DNA of 64,000 nt from an uncultured Acidilobus sp. JCHS. GTDB lineage: Archaea > Thermoproteota > Thermoprotei_A > Sulfolobales > Acidilobaceae. A model generated the notes under the pieces. That model was not told the DNA's origin and searched no databases. It saw nothing but the letters and a program-made list of their open reading frames with translations. The stretch spans positions 1 to 64,000 of the forward strand of contig AYMD01000001.1 in assembly GCA_000495735.1 (NCBI GenBank), read 5' to 3'. The translations under genes were made by a program, and so were the position numbers. Positions 17,960-24,913 of the stretch are shown here, one piece after another. The number at the start of each line of letters is the position of its first letter. Within the stretch, counting starts at the first letter, position 1.

Positions 17960-18120
17960 GAGCGCTACTACTACCTCCTGAGGGCTCCCTAGGCCAGTTC
18001 TGGGGTGCCGGAAGGGCGTAATACCCTGACCATTATACAAACAGTATTACTAATAAGTGTATAACAGTTCTCTGAGGGCTCCCTAGACGGGCAATAATTC
18101 GGGCTCGTAGTAATAGTAGC
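17960..18120. other. Candidate replication origin next to the WhiP-like gene
   Basis: The 257-bp gap between the PAN start and the end of the WhiP-like gene holds two identical 15-bp elements, CTGAGGGCTCCCTAG, at 17978-17992 and 18072-18086 (94 bp apart, about nine helical turns). Each contains the small dyad AGGG-CT-CCCT. Between them is an AT-rich tract (about 18031-18064) bordered by the inverted pair TTATACA (18033-18039) and TGTATAA (18058-18064). Outside them are GCTACTACTAC (17964-17974) and the loosely complementary GTAGTAATAGTAGC (18108-18121). Paired elements flanking an AT-rich core beside whiP is the layout reported for Sulfolobus oriC-3. No clear Orc1-type ORB element is seen. 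Confidence 0.45.
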
Positions 18121-18128
18121 ATTGCTGC

Positions 18129-18875
18129 TCAGCGACCATGACCACAGGTAGCCAGCACTTCCTTAGCGACCTTAGAAAAGCCGACCCTTATGCCAAGCCT
18201 TGGGTCCGTATAGATATAAACTATGCCCTTGCTCTGCAGATCCCTGACCCTTCTAATGAGCCACTCGTAGTCGGCCTTGAGCCTCTCCGCGAGCTGGTCC
18301 AGGTACATGTAAGTAACGCCGTACATAGTGTAATGCGACAACATCTCCATAACGACCTCCGTCTCCTCGTCCGTGAGCCTGTCCTTAAGAGACTGCAGCA
18401 CGCAGGCGGCCACAGAGGCCCTGTTTCCTTGTTGTTTCTTGTCTGGCCTTTCTGTAAGCTCTGCAATGAACGACTGGGATTCGTCCGCAACGTCTGCGCG
18501 CGGGGCCCTCGCCTTGTTGTTTCTTGTCTGGCTTAACCGTGAAGCTATCCTCTGGGCCAGCGTCACGAACTCGTTAAACCTCTCATCCGTCTCCCTCTCA
18601 GCGATCTGCCTTGCGTACTCCTCACCCTTGGGGGTCAGGTACCATAGGCCCAGGTCGTAGTCGACGTACCCCCTGTCCTTCCAGTACGAGAGGTAGCTCG
18701 ATATGTACTTGGCCTCCTTGCCCAGGACCTCCCCTATCTCCGAGGACCTCATAGGCCTTGAGAGAAGGAGCACAAGTATCGCGTCGACAAGCCTGCTCCT
18801 GGGACCACCTCTGCCCCTGAGCGCGTTCTCTATGACCCTGTCGACCTCACTCTGGCCCTTGCTAGCCTTGCTCAA
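18129..18875 (-). CDS. WhiP-like double winged-helix protein (candidate replication initiator)
   Basis: 248 residues. N-terminal winged helix at about 24-88 (SRLVDAILVLLLSRPMRSSEIGE, then YISSYLSYWKDRGYVDYDLGLWYLTPKGEEYAR). A low-complexity, charged linker spans about 95-155. A second winged helix spans about 160-240 (MYGVTYMYLDQLAERLKADYEWLIRRVRDLQ, then SKGIVYIYTDPRLGIRVGFSKVAKEVL). Two winged helices and a linker match the crenarchaeal WhiP initiator, a Cdt1-like origin protein, but assignment is by architecture and location. The linker-coding DNA contains a 21-bp direct repeat read in two different frames. TTG start. The adjacent origin-like region supports the call. Confidence 0.6.
   Translation of the reverse strand: MSKASKGQSEVDRVIENALRGRGGPRSRLVDAILVLLLSRPMRSSEIGEVLGKEAKYISSYLSYWKDRGYVDYDLGLWYLTPKGEEYARQIAERETDERFNEFVTLAQRIASRLSQTRNNKARAPRADVADESQSFIAELTERPDKKQQGNRASVAACVLQSLKDRLTDEETEVVMEMLSHYTMYGVTYMYLDQLAERLKADYEWLIRRVRDLQSKGIVYIYTDPRLGIRVGFSKVAKEVLATCGHGR
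18427..18532. repeat. 21-bp direct repeat pair inside the WhiP-like gene
   Basis: The 21 bases from 18427 to 18447 (CCTTGTTG...TGTCTGGC) recur without change at 18512-18532, 85 bp apart. Since 85 is not a multiple of three, the same DNA encodes QTRNNKA in one copy and PDKKQQGN in the other. Identity is therefore at DNA level and not from protein constraint. Confidence 0.85.
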
Positions 18876-19030
18876 ACCGGCCCCGCGCTGTCATTGTCCT
18901 GGAGGCGAATTCCTAGAGGAGGGTCCGTAATACTGACCTTTCCGACCCAGTTGACGAGGAGCCCCAAGTCACAACCCCCTTAGGTAATGAAGGCCAGCGT
19001 TAGGCCGACGGACCTCCTCAAGCGACCTTG

Positions 19031-19675
19031 TTAAACCGGGGAGTTAACAGAGCTGCAGTCCCTATAGGCGAGCTGAATCACAGCGCCCATGAGCTCACGT
19101 GAGCAGCCCTCGGGCACTATTATCAAGGCGCCTTCGTCGTAAGGGCTATCAACAGTTATCGAGCTTACTATGGTTGACCTCAACTCGCACGGCATGCCAG
19201 GAAAGTCGATGACTCCCTCTTCCAGGTAGCCGATAAGGGAGAGCCTACACCCCCTTGCGACCAGTTCATCCCTGATGGCATAGACCTCCGTGAGCTCCCT
19301 AGGCGGCCTGACCGGTAGGACCGTAAGGAAGCACCTCTCGAACCCCTTAACCTGCGGAAGCGAGCAGGGCCTCAGGGTTGTAATGGAGGTCAAGGCCTTC
19401 AGGACGGCAGCGCCTTTCTCCGTCAACGACCTGCCCCTTTTGGTCCTGACCACCAGGCCCTCTCTCTCAAGCCTATCAAGCAGCGTCCTCGCCGAGGCCT
19501 CCCCTATTCCAAGGTCAGAGCTCAGCGAGAGGCGCCCCGCCTCCCCACGGGATATCCTCCTCAGGGCCTCGAGCGCGTGCCACTCGGTGAAGGCCGGGGC
19601 GCCTCCCCTCTCAGTTGCTATCACTCTCCTCAGGCTCCCTAGGGCCTCGCAGGCCTCTCGCGACAGGTACGACAT
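19031..19675 (-). CDS. Winged-helix regulator with DUF4443-like domain
   Basis: 214 residues. The N-terminal half is a MarR/PadR-style winged helix (TEWHALEALRRI, LGIGEASARTLLDRLEREGLVVRTKRGRSLTEKG). The C-terminal half (about 100-205: LPVRPPRELTEVYAIRDELVARGCRLSLIGYLEEGVIDFPG) resembles the archaeal DUF4443 ligand-like domain. It probably binds DNA in response to a small molecule, not identified. Its first 65 bp overlap the upstream 99-residue ORF; alternatively it starts a little later. Likely co-transcribed with that ORF. Confidence 0.7.
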   Translation of the reverse strand: MSYLSREACEALGSLRRVIATERGGAPAFTEWHALEALRRISRGEAGRLSLSSDLGIGEASARTLLDRLEREGLVVRTKRGRSLTEKGAAVLKALTSITTLRPCSLPQVKGFERCFLTVLPVRPPRELTEVYAIRDELVARGCRLSLIGYLEEGVIDFPGMPCELRSTIVSSITVDSPYDEGALIIVPEGCSRELMGAVIQLAYRDCSSVNSPV

Positions 19676-19910
19676 CCCAGGCCCCCTCGTCAGGCTCCAC
19701 CCCCATGCTTATCATGAAGGCCGCCAGGTCCTGCGGGAGGACCTCGTCGGAGTCCACCACGGCCTTAATTACGTCGTCCCACGACCTTCTGACCCTTATG
19801 CCAAAGTCCTCCCAGAGCCACTCAACGAACTCCTCTAGGTCTATGCGTCCCTTCGCCTGGCTCATAAGTGAGGCCTTCGTGGCCCTTTCCCTCGCCTTGT
19901 TCCATTTCAA
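19611..19910 (-). CDS. Small acidic hypothetical protein
   Basis: 99 residues, not recognised. A helical central part (DLEEFVEWLWEDFGI, then WDDVIKAVVDSDEVLPQDLAAFMISMG) suggests a small folded domain. No signal peptide or metal site. A TATA-like CCTAAATAGGC about 35-40 bp upstream supports expression. It overlaps the following regulator gene by 65 bp, so one of the two starts may be mis-set. Could be a partner of that regulator. Confidence 0.45.
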   Translation of the reverse strand: MKWNKARERATKASLMSQAKGRIDLEEFVEWLWEDFGIRVRRSWDDVIKAVVDSDEVLPQDLAAFMISMGVEPDEGAWDVVPVARGLRGPREPEESDSN

Positions 19911-20077
19911 GTCTACGTCCCTTTAGTTTCAGTAGGCAAAGCCTATTTAGGCGCGCGTCGGCCTACCCAAATTTGTCATAATAATTTATGAAAACACTGT
20001 GTAACTAATAACCCCCTGAATCTCTCCCTGTTCAACTTTTAGGTTTTGGTAATCCTGGCTCAATAAGGTGAAATTAT

Positions 20078-20437
20078 ATGAGCGAGGCCGGTGGCAATGG
20101 CGACCCCGTGAGGGAGTCCCTCTCGAGGATATATGAGGACAATGATGTAATTGTTTATACGGCCCCCAATGAGGATGAGCTCAAGGAGATCCTCCTGAAC
20201 CTGTTACGCCGCAACGGACGTATGTCAGTTAAGGACTTCCATCGTTACCTTTCGGGCCTCGCAAGCGAGGACAAGATACGTTACGCCCTTGGCGACCTTC
20301 TGAGGAGGGAGCTAGTCACCATGGACAGGCAGGGATACTTCTACCTGACGGAGCTTCTGGAGGAGGAAGGCCTAGAGCAGCCGGAGGAGTATTGGGAGGG
20401 GGAGGAGATAGGGTCGGACGACCTGGAGAACTTCTGA
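20078..20437 (+). CDS. Small winged-helix protein
   Basis: 119 residues. A central winged helix (about 32-95: DELKEILLNLLRRNGRMSVKDFHRYLSGLASEDKIRYALGDLLRRELVTMDRQGYFYLT) sits between a short N-terminal arm and a strongly acidic tail. ATG start with GGTGA six bases upstream, after a 167-bp AT-rich intergenic region that probably holds its promoter. Likely a small DNA-binding or transcription-related protein. The target is unknown. Confidence 0.75.
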   Translation: MSEAGGNGDPVRESLSRIYEDNDVIVYTAPNEDELKEILLNLLRRNGRMSVKDFHRYLSGLASEDKIRYALGDLLRRELVTMDRQGYFYLTELLEEEGLEQPEEYWEGEEIGSDDLENF

Positions 20438-20438
20438 C

Positions 20439-20735
20439 TCAGAGCGAGGTTATGCTCCAAACGATGTCCTGAAAGCTGTTTGGGAGCGCTTTCCTCTTTG
20501 AAGTGTAGTCATCATATATCTTCTCAAGGAACTGTGTGAAAAGCGGACAGCCGTCGAACTTGCCCTCCCTGTCGCACTTGCCCTGCTGGCTGAACATAGT
20601 GACCTTAAGGAAGCAGACCTGGGTCTTCTTGTCATAGTAAGGGCACAGCTTGTGCTGGCTTTTGGCGCTCTTCATTATCTTGGCTATCCACCTCCTCTTA
20701 CCGTCGCCTTCAACAGGGGCCTCGTTAAGGGCCAT
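20439..20735 (-). CDS. Conserved-looking four-cysteine protein
   Basis: 98 residues. A basic N-terminus (KRRWIAKIMKSAKSQHK) is followed by four cysteines, in LCPYYDKKTQVCFLKVTM and GKCDREGKFDGCPLF, and a helical end. The C-x10-C / C-x8-C arrangement suggests a zinc or Fe-S site. ATG preceded by GGTGATGG. Function unknown; resembles short crenarchaeal proteins of unknown role. Convergent with the winged-helix gene, one base between stops. Confidence 0.65.
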   Translation of the reverse strand: MALNEAPVEGDGKRRWIAKIMKSAKSQHKLCPYYDKKTQVCFLKVTMFSQQGKCDREGKFDGCPLFTQFLEKIYDDYTSKRKALPNSFQDIVWSITSL

Positions 20736-20794
20736 AATCCATCACCAGCCCTTTAGTGAGCAGGCCAAGCTAAAAACCTCTTATTCAGTCGCCC

Positions 20795-21415
20795 TCAGAG
20801 CAGCCAAGCTATCACGAGGAGCGCTATCGATACTACGAACAGAACGGCCCAGAGGACTACGCTGAGCCTGAACACCTTTGAGCCATCCAGGGGCGGCAAG
20901 GGCAACAGGTTGAAGAAGGCCAGATAGGCGTTAACCCAGGCGAACTGGACAAGCCATAGAAAGGCCTCGTAGGCTCCCCCTACCCTAGCTATGACGCCAG
21001 CTACCAGGGCCAGGAACGAGAGGAGCATGTTGATCGAGGGACCTGCGACCACCGACTCGAGGAGCCCCCTCCTCTTCCTTGGGCCTGGGGGGCCAAAGAC
21101 GTAAACGCTCGTGTAGCCTGGCGCTATAATTTTGAAGGGCAGGGGCAGCGTTAACAAGCTAACTATGACTCCCAGGACGTTCACAACATACCTCGACAGC
21201 AACCCATACCTCCTCGCGACATTCCTGTGCATGAGCTCATGTAAGACCATCCCTACAATGACGCCAACTAGGACGGGGCTGGGAATGGGCACATATGTAG
21301 TCGGGCTGAAGGCCTGTAGCCCCTCAAGGGTCACGGCGGTTACTAGGACCCCGACTACCCACGACAGAGGCTCACCGAGCTCCTTAGCGTACCATGGCCT
21401 GCTCAAGGCCTTCAC
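20795..21415 (-). CDS. Site-2-type membrane metalloprotease (peptidase M50)
   Basis: 206 residues. Zinc motif VLHELMHRN (HExxH) in a membrane helix and the second M50 motif FFNLLPLPPLDGSKV near the C-terminus, where the Asp is the third ligand. About six membrane segments. S2P proteases cut membrane-bound anti-sigma or regulatory proteins; the archaeal substrate is unknown. I prefer GTG at 21415, because a TATA-like GGCTATTATTTG sits about 26 bp upstream. A TTG at 21442 lies inside that box. Divergent from nadM. Confidence 0.85.
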   Translation of the reverse strand: MKALSRPWYAKELGEPLSWVVGVLVTAVTLEGLQAFSPTTYVPIPSPVLVGVIVGMVLHELMHRNVARRYGLLSRYVVNVLGVIVSLLTLPLPFKIIAPGYTSVYVFGPPGPRKRRGLLESVVAGPSINMLLSFLALVAGVIARVGGAYEAFLWLVQFAWVNAYLAFFNLLPLPPLDGSKVFRLSVVLWAVLFVVSIALLVIAWLL

Positions 21416-21477
21416 TTTCGCTCGCGTACAGTCTAAACGCAAATAATAGCCTTTCCCAAGGAGCTAAAGAGGGGGCC

Positions 21478-22002
21478 TTGACCGACAGAGCGCTGATATA
21501 CGGCAGGTTTCAGCCCTTCCACAGAGGGCACGTCAGCCTGGTCAAGTGGGCCTTCGAGCAGGGCTTTGACGAGGTAGTTCTCCTGATAGGCATGGCCTCA
21601 GAGAACTACACTGCGAGGAACCCGTTCACGGCTGGCGAGAGGATTGAGATGGCGAGGCTGTCGGCCAGGGACGAGGGAATCCCCTTAGAGAAGATAATTA
21701 CTGCAACTATCGAGACCTTAGAGGTAAGCATAGGCTGCGCCTACTACGTGCTTTCCTACATACCCAAGGTCAAGGCTATACTGACGAGGAACCCCGTCAT
21801 AGGCAAGGCCTTCAGCGACGCAGGCGTTAAGGTCATCACCCCGCCGACCTTTAACAGGGAGGAGTGGAGGGGCGAGAGGATAAGGGCCATGATAGCTGAG
21901 GGCGACCCAAGGTGGAAGGAGGCGGTAACCCCTTCTGTGGCCAGGTTCATTGAGGAGATAGGCGGCGCGGAGAGGATCAGGAGGATAACCTCAGAGGACT
22001 AG
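21478..22002 (+). CDS. nadM: Nicotinamide-nucleotide adenylyltransferase
   Basis: 174 residues from TTG at 21478; the frame is open upstream to 21394 but that stretch overlaps the M50 gene start. Transfers AMP from ATP to NMN, making NAD. Nucleotidyltransferase motif YGRFQPFHRGH and the second motif NREEWRGERIRAMI (ISxTxIR-like site). AGAGGGGGCC precedes the start. Length normal for archaeal NMNAT. Its TAG lies at the edge of a duplicated 3' end of the convergent aRF1 gene. Confidence 0.93.
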   Translation: MTDRALIYGRFQPFHRGHVSLVKWAFEQGFDEVVLLIGMASENYTARNPFTAGERIEMARLSARDEGIPLEKIITATIETLEVSIGCAYYVLSYIPKVKAILTRNPVIGKAFSDAGVKVITPPTFNREEWRGERIRAMIAEGDPRWKEAVTPSVARFIEEIGGAERIRRITSED

Positions 22003-22084
22003 AGCTGACATATTATAGTCAACCTTATCCTTAGCAGCTTGGCGTGAGCTGACATAGGTCAACCTTATACCTTAGCAGCCCGGC
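22002..22084. repeat. Imperfect tandem duplication across the aRF1 stop
   Basis: Two adjacent copies, 22002-22043 and 22046-22084, share GAGCTGACAT...TCAACCTTAT...CTTAGCAGC. On the minus strand both can encode CTG CTA AGG... through ...TGT CAG CTC. The copy nearer nadM keeps an in-phase TAG (22001-21999). The upstream copy is the one now translated and continues into the second copy to a TAA at 22033-22031. Confidence 0.75.
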
Positions 22085-23167
22085 AAGCCCGTCGAAAGTC
22101 TTTAGGAACCACTCGGACTCCGGCAGGGACTCGGGTATTATGTATACCTTCGCGCCGGAGGCTCCCGCCCTCTCCTTCCAGGCCTCCACGTCAGGTCTGC
22201 TTTCATGGATCAAAAGTGCCGAGAGAGCCCCCATCTCTATGGCCTTAGCTACGTCATCAGGTCCATAGATTACAAGCCCTGTGCCCTTGGCCAGGTGCAT
22301 TTTGAACGTCTCGAAGGCGTTCATGACGTCCCTGTAGAGCGAGAGCTGGACCACGTCCTGGGCCTTAGATATGACCTCTCTAACCCCCTCCTCACCTTGA
22401 TAGGATACGTCTATGAGGTGCGGGTCGACGAGCTTTTGAAGCCTATAGTCTAGGTAACCTGACTTGACGAAGTCGGCCTTAGCATAGCCTGGCCCGGCTA
22501 CGACCACGGCCTTAAGCTTGCCAGACTCAAGTATTGGCAAGAAGAGCTCATTGGCCCTTTGAGCGACCTTCTTCAGGAAATCGTCAACCATCTGTTCTAT
22601 TATCCTGTCGTATCTCCTCTGGCTCTGGCCCCCCATCATGTGCTTGCCAGGTATGTAGTCCTCTAGCTCGTCCAGGACCTCAACCCTTGACCCCTTGACG
22701 AGGCCTATGGTGGCCTGGTCCCTCTCAACTATTATTATGCCGACGGAGTCCTCAGCCTCGAGCATGTTCTCAAGGATCTCCGTTATGAACCTCTTGTCGG
22801 TCCTGTAGTAAAAGACGGGCACCTTATCTGGCGGGCTGAACATGTAACACTTGAAGTCGCCCGTGTCGAGGTTCTCCCCGCAGAAGATGACGAGGCCATT
22901 CTGGGGGACCTTCGATATCATGGAGAGCCTGTCCAGGGCTGCTGATATGGCCCTCTTCACGGCGTTCCTGGTCCTCTTGAGCTTTATGTTGTCGGCTAGG
23001 GAGAGCTCCTCCCTGAGCATCTGGGTCACATCACTTACGGGCCTTCCAGGCGGTATGTAGAGGCTAAGGAGCACGGTAGCTGGGGCTGACCACTGCTTGA
23101 GCTCTGAGAGTACGTCCTTCAGCGTCCTCTTATCGACCAGCAGCTTCTTCTCAAGCTCCTCGCTCAC
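22031..23167 (-). CDS. prf1: Peptide chain release factor aRF1
   Basis: 378 residues from GTG at 23167, which is preceded by GGAAGGG; a longer frame to 23323 adds 52 unfamilial residues. It recognises all three stop codons and releases the peptide. Catalytic GGQ is in GKHMMGGQSQRRYDRIIE. The codon-recognition NIKS loop reads DNIKLKRTR, with Leu in place of Ser. The C-terminal eRF1_3 domain ends GLAGLLRYKV plus a short unusual tail (DLCQLTPSC) generated by a tandem duplication of the gene's end. TATA-like TTCTTATAGC at 23199-23208. Confidence 0.92.
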   Translation of the reverse strand: MSEELEKKLLVDKRTLKDVLSELKQWSAPATVLLSLYIPPGRPVSDVTQMLREELSLADNIKLKRTRNAVKRAISAALDRLSMISKVPQNGLVIFCGENLDTGDFKCYMFSPPDKVPVFYYRTDKRFITEILENMLEAEDSVGIIIVERDQATIGLVKGSRVEVLDELEDYIPGKHMMGGQSQRRYDRIIEQMVDDFLKKVAQRANELFLPILESGKLKAVVVAGPGYAKADFVKSGYLDYRLQKLVDPHLIDVSYQGEEGVREVISKAQDVVQLSLYRDVMNAFETFKMHLAKGTGLVIYGPDDVAKAIEMGALSALLIHESRPDVEAWKERAGASGAKVYIIPESLPESEWFLKTFDGLAGLLRYKVDLCQLTPSC

Positions 23168-23435
23168 GGCCCTTCCGATACCGGGTTCGCCGCACAAGCT
23201 ATAAGAACTTCTAAGGACCCGTGAACCAGCACCTGCATCATGACCTTGGCGCAGTGAAGGCCACCCAGTCACGTGCAGCGCTCTCTGTAGCCCTGCGGAA
23301 GCGACCCTTGAGGTCTGTAACATTTTTACGTAACTACTCGTTATTTTTAATCACTTCTAATCCCCTTAATGCAATTAAGTAGGCTGAGGCTGTATGCCTA
23401 ACCAATTTCTATAAGCCTTTATGTTAACATTAAAT
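23168..23435. other. AT-rich intergenic region with two promoters
   Basis: No gene seen. The left part holds the aRF1 promoter (TATA-like at about 23199-23208, minus strand). 23320-23435 is AT-rich, with TTTTTACG and TTATTTTTAATC stretches. It ends in a plus-strand TATA box, ttctataagc, at about 23408-23417, placed to start an RNA near 23436. An open frame reaching 23323 on the minus strand lacks family resemblance and is discounted. Confidence 0.5.
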
Positions 23436-23692
23436 CGGAGGGCGCCCAGTGAAGCTCCCCGCGTCGTGGCTGGGAGCCCACACTCACTAACCTAGGCGTG
23501 GGGAGGGGAGGAGTGATGAGGCCGAGCGACCAATGGTCACGAAAGGTTACCATTAGTCGTGATGAAGGCCGAACTCTCAGCGGGCTAGATAAGTATTTGA
23601 CTTCGTTGACCTGCGGCCGTGCCCTGGCCTTGACGACGAACCCTTCTATAGTTGGCACAGAGCTGCTGGCTGAAGGGCGCTAGCCTCTCCTT
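23436..23692 (+). ncRNA. Candidate structured RNA with a double kink-turn
   Basis: About 257 nt, 25 bp downstream of a TATA box. Ends can pair: GGAG-GGC (23437-23443) with GCC-U-CUCC (23683-23690). Hairpins: GCTCCC/GGGAGC (about 23454-23477) and CCCAC/GTGGG (about 23478-23503). The core is 23509-23578. An outer stem leads to UGAUGA (23514-23519) opposite GA (23571-23572). It then continues through GGCC/GGCC (23520-23523 with 23567-23570). A second UGAUGA (23560-23565) lies opposite GA (23524-23525), followed by CGAC/GTCG and AATGGT/ACCATT closing a GAAAG loop. Both UGAUGA/GA pairs fit the L7Ae-binding kink-turn consensus. No RNase P or SRP core motif was found. Confidence 0.4.
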
Positions 23693-23740
23693 AAAGTCCC
23701 CTGGCTAAGGGCTAAAGGGGCTCCCAAGGGCTTAGAACAG

Positions 23741-24262
23741 GTGTTCAGGTTGCCCAGGAAGAAACAGGACCTAAACCCTCGCGAGCTAAGGTCTCAGCTG
23801 CTTGAGCTGTTGAGGCTCGTCAGCGTTGCCAAGGGTAAGGTCGAGCGGGAGGAGTGGAGGCTGAGGAGCCTAGCGCGCGGCAGGGAGGAGGTGCTGGGTC
23901 AGCTATTGTTACAGCTTTACGCCGTAGAGCGGCTTCTCGAGATGATAAGCCTCAGGCTCAACACGTTAATAGTGGTTGGCTACGTGGACTGGAGATCGAT
24001 AGCCCTGACAATGGACCTGGTAAGGCAGGCCTTAGCCCGTTACAGGGGCCTTCCGCCTGAGCTGACGAGCCAGCTTGCGACCATGCAGACCTACCTAACG
24101 AATATATGGGCTGGCATCGAGGGCTCCCTGGGAGATGAGGTAAGTCCCACGGCCCTTAGCGAGGTAAGGGGCGAGGCCTCGAAGGTTATAGAGGAGGCGG
24201 AGGAGGAGGCCAGGAGGAGGTCAGGGTCCACGTCATCTGGGACGTCTATTCCTCTGGGATAG
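23741..24262 (+). CDS. ESCRT-III/CdvB-like (Snf7-type) helical protein
   Basis: 173 residues, entirely helical. A basic N-terminus (FRLPRKKQDLNPRELRSQLLELLRLV) is followed by a long charged helix and the segment QLYAVERLLEMISLRLNTLIVVGYVDWRSIALTMDLVRQAL. That segment resembles the core helices of archaeal CdvB paralogues (VVTQIALEQVILRLETI-type). An acidic C-terminal helix follows (EASKVIEEAEEEARRR). Crenarchaeal ESCRT-III proteins polymerise on membranes in division and vesicle release. Shorter than most CdvB; no MIM2 tail is evident. GTG start. Its last 17 bp overlap the convergent acetyltransferase. Confidence 0.55.
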   Translation: MFRLPRKKQDLNPRELRSQLLELLRLVSVAKGKVEREEWRLRSLARGREEVLGQLLLQLYAVERLLEMISLRLNTLIVVGYVDWRSIALTMDLVRQALARYRGLPPELTSQLATMQTYLTNIWAGIEGSLGDEVSPTALSEVRGEASKVIEEAEEEARRRSGSTSSGTSIPLG

Positions 24263-24827
24263 GCTTAAGCCTTTTAACCATGACGTAGGCGTCCTCGCCG
24301 TCCCTGTAATAACCCCTTATTATCCTAGCCTTCACGAAGCCGAACTTCTCATACATGTTTATGGCAGGCTGATTTGAAACCCTCACCTCAAGGTACACAG
24401 AGTCAACGTCGTACTTCTCCTCAAATGTCTTGAGCGCCTCGCTCATGAGGGCGGAGCCTATTCCGCGTCTTCTGTACTCCTGCAGCACCGCTATCGAGAT
24501 CACGTGGCCTACCCTGGCCGAGCCCGAGAAGACTCTCTTAAACACGTCTAGAGGGCCTAAGTGCTTGTGAGCTAGCTCGAGCTCGTTCTCAAGCCCCGTT
24601 AACACCCTGTCATGGGTCTCCTCAACCCTGTTCATCATGTAGCCTACTATTTTGCCGCCTATCTCAGCTACAAGGAATAGGTCACCCCATTCAGACAAGA
24701 CGTGCTGATAAAAGCCATACCAATAGTTCTCGGGGAGGCTTCGTAAGTTCACCTCGATTACTTGGTCTATGTCAGCCTCTGTGGCCCTTCTTATTATGTA
24801 TCTTAGCTCGCTTCTGACCTCGGTCAA
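24246..24827 (-). CDS. N-terminal acetyltransferase, Ard1/RimI type (GNAT)
   Basis: 193 residues. Acetylates protein N-termini using acetyl-CoA. GNAT motifs: GHVISIAVLQEYRRRGIGSALM (acetyl-CoA loop RRGIGS), YLEVRVSNQPAINMYEKFGFVK, and the characteristic GYYRDGEDAYVM close, as in Sulfolobus Ard1 (YYADGEDAYLM). N-terminal IRRATEADIDQVIEVN and LPENYWYGFYQ match the substrate-binding part. An insert of about 15 residues (ETHDRVLTGLENELE) lies in the middle. Likely substrates include chromatin protein Alba, as known for Sulfolobus. Confidence 0.88.
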   Translation of the reverse strand: MTEVRSELRYIIRRATEADIDQVIEVNLRSLPENYWYGFYQHVLSEWGDLFLVAEIGGKIVGYMMNRVEETHDRVLTGLENELELAHKHLGPLDVFKRVFSGSARVGHVISIAVLQEYRRRGIGSALMSEALKTFEEKYDVDSVYLEVRVSNQPAINMYEKFGFVKARIIRGYYRDGEDAYVMVKRLKPIPEE

Positions 24828-24913
24828 GTCTTGCGCCTCTACTGGCGACCTAGAGGCCTGTTAGCGCTATTAAACTTAAAGCGAGGCCCGTATAACCCTG
24901 GGCTGAGCGTAAG

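Noticed and set aside
18427-18532. CRISPR-like repeat in the WhiP-like gene
   Set aside because: Only two copies, within a coding gene, no spacers series and no cas genes in the window.
18916-18938. Second origin element in the gap upstream of the WhiP-like gene (CCGTAATACTGACC)
   Set aside because: It resembles GCGTAATACCCTGACC at 18016-18031 only loosely and may be chance; not listed as a feature.
23436-23692. RNase P RNA or SRP 7S RNA at the double kink-turn locus
   Set aside because: I could not find the P4 strands (GAGGAAAGUC-type and ACAGAA) or the SRP helix 8 signature on either strand; kept only as an unclassified candidate.
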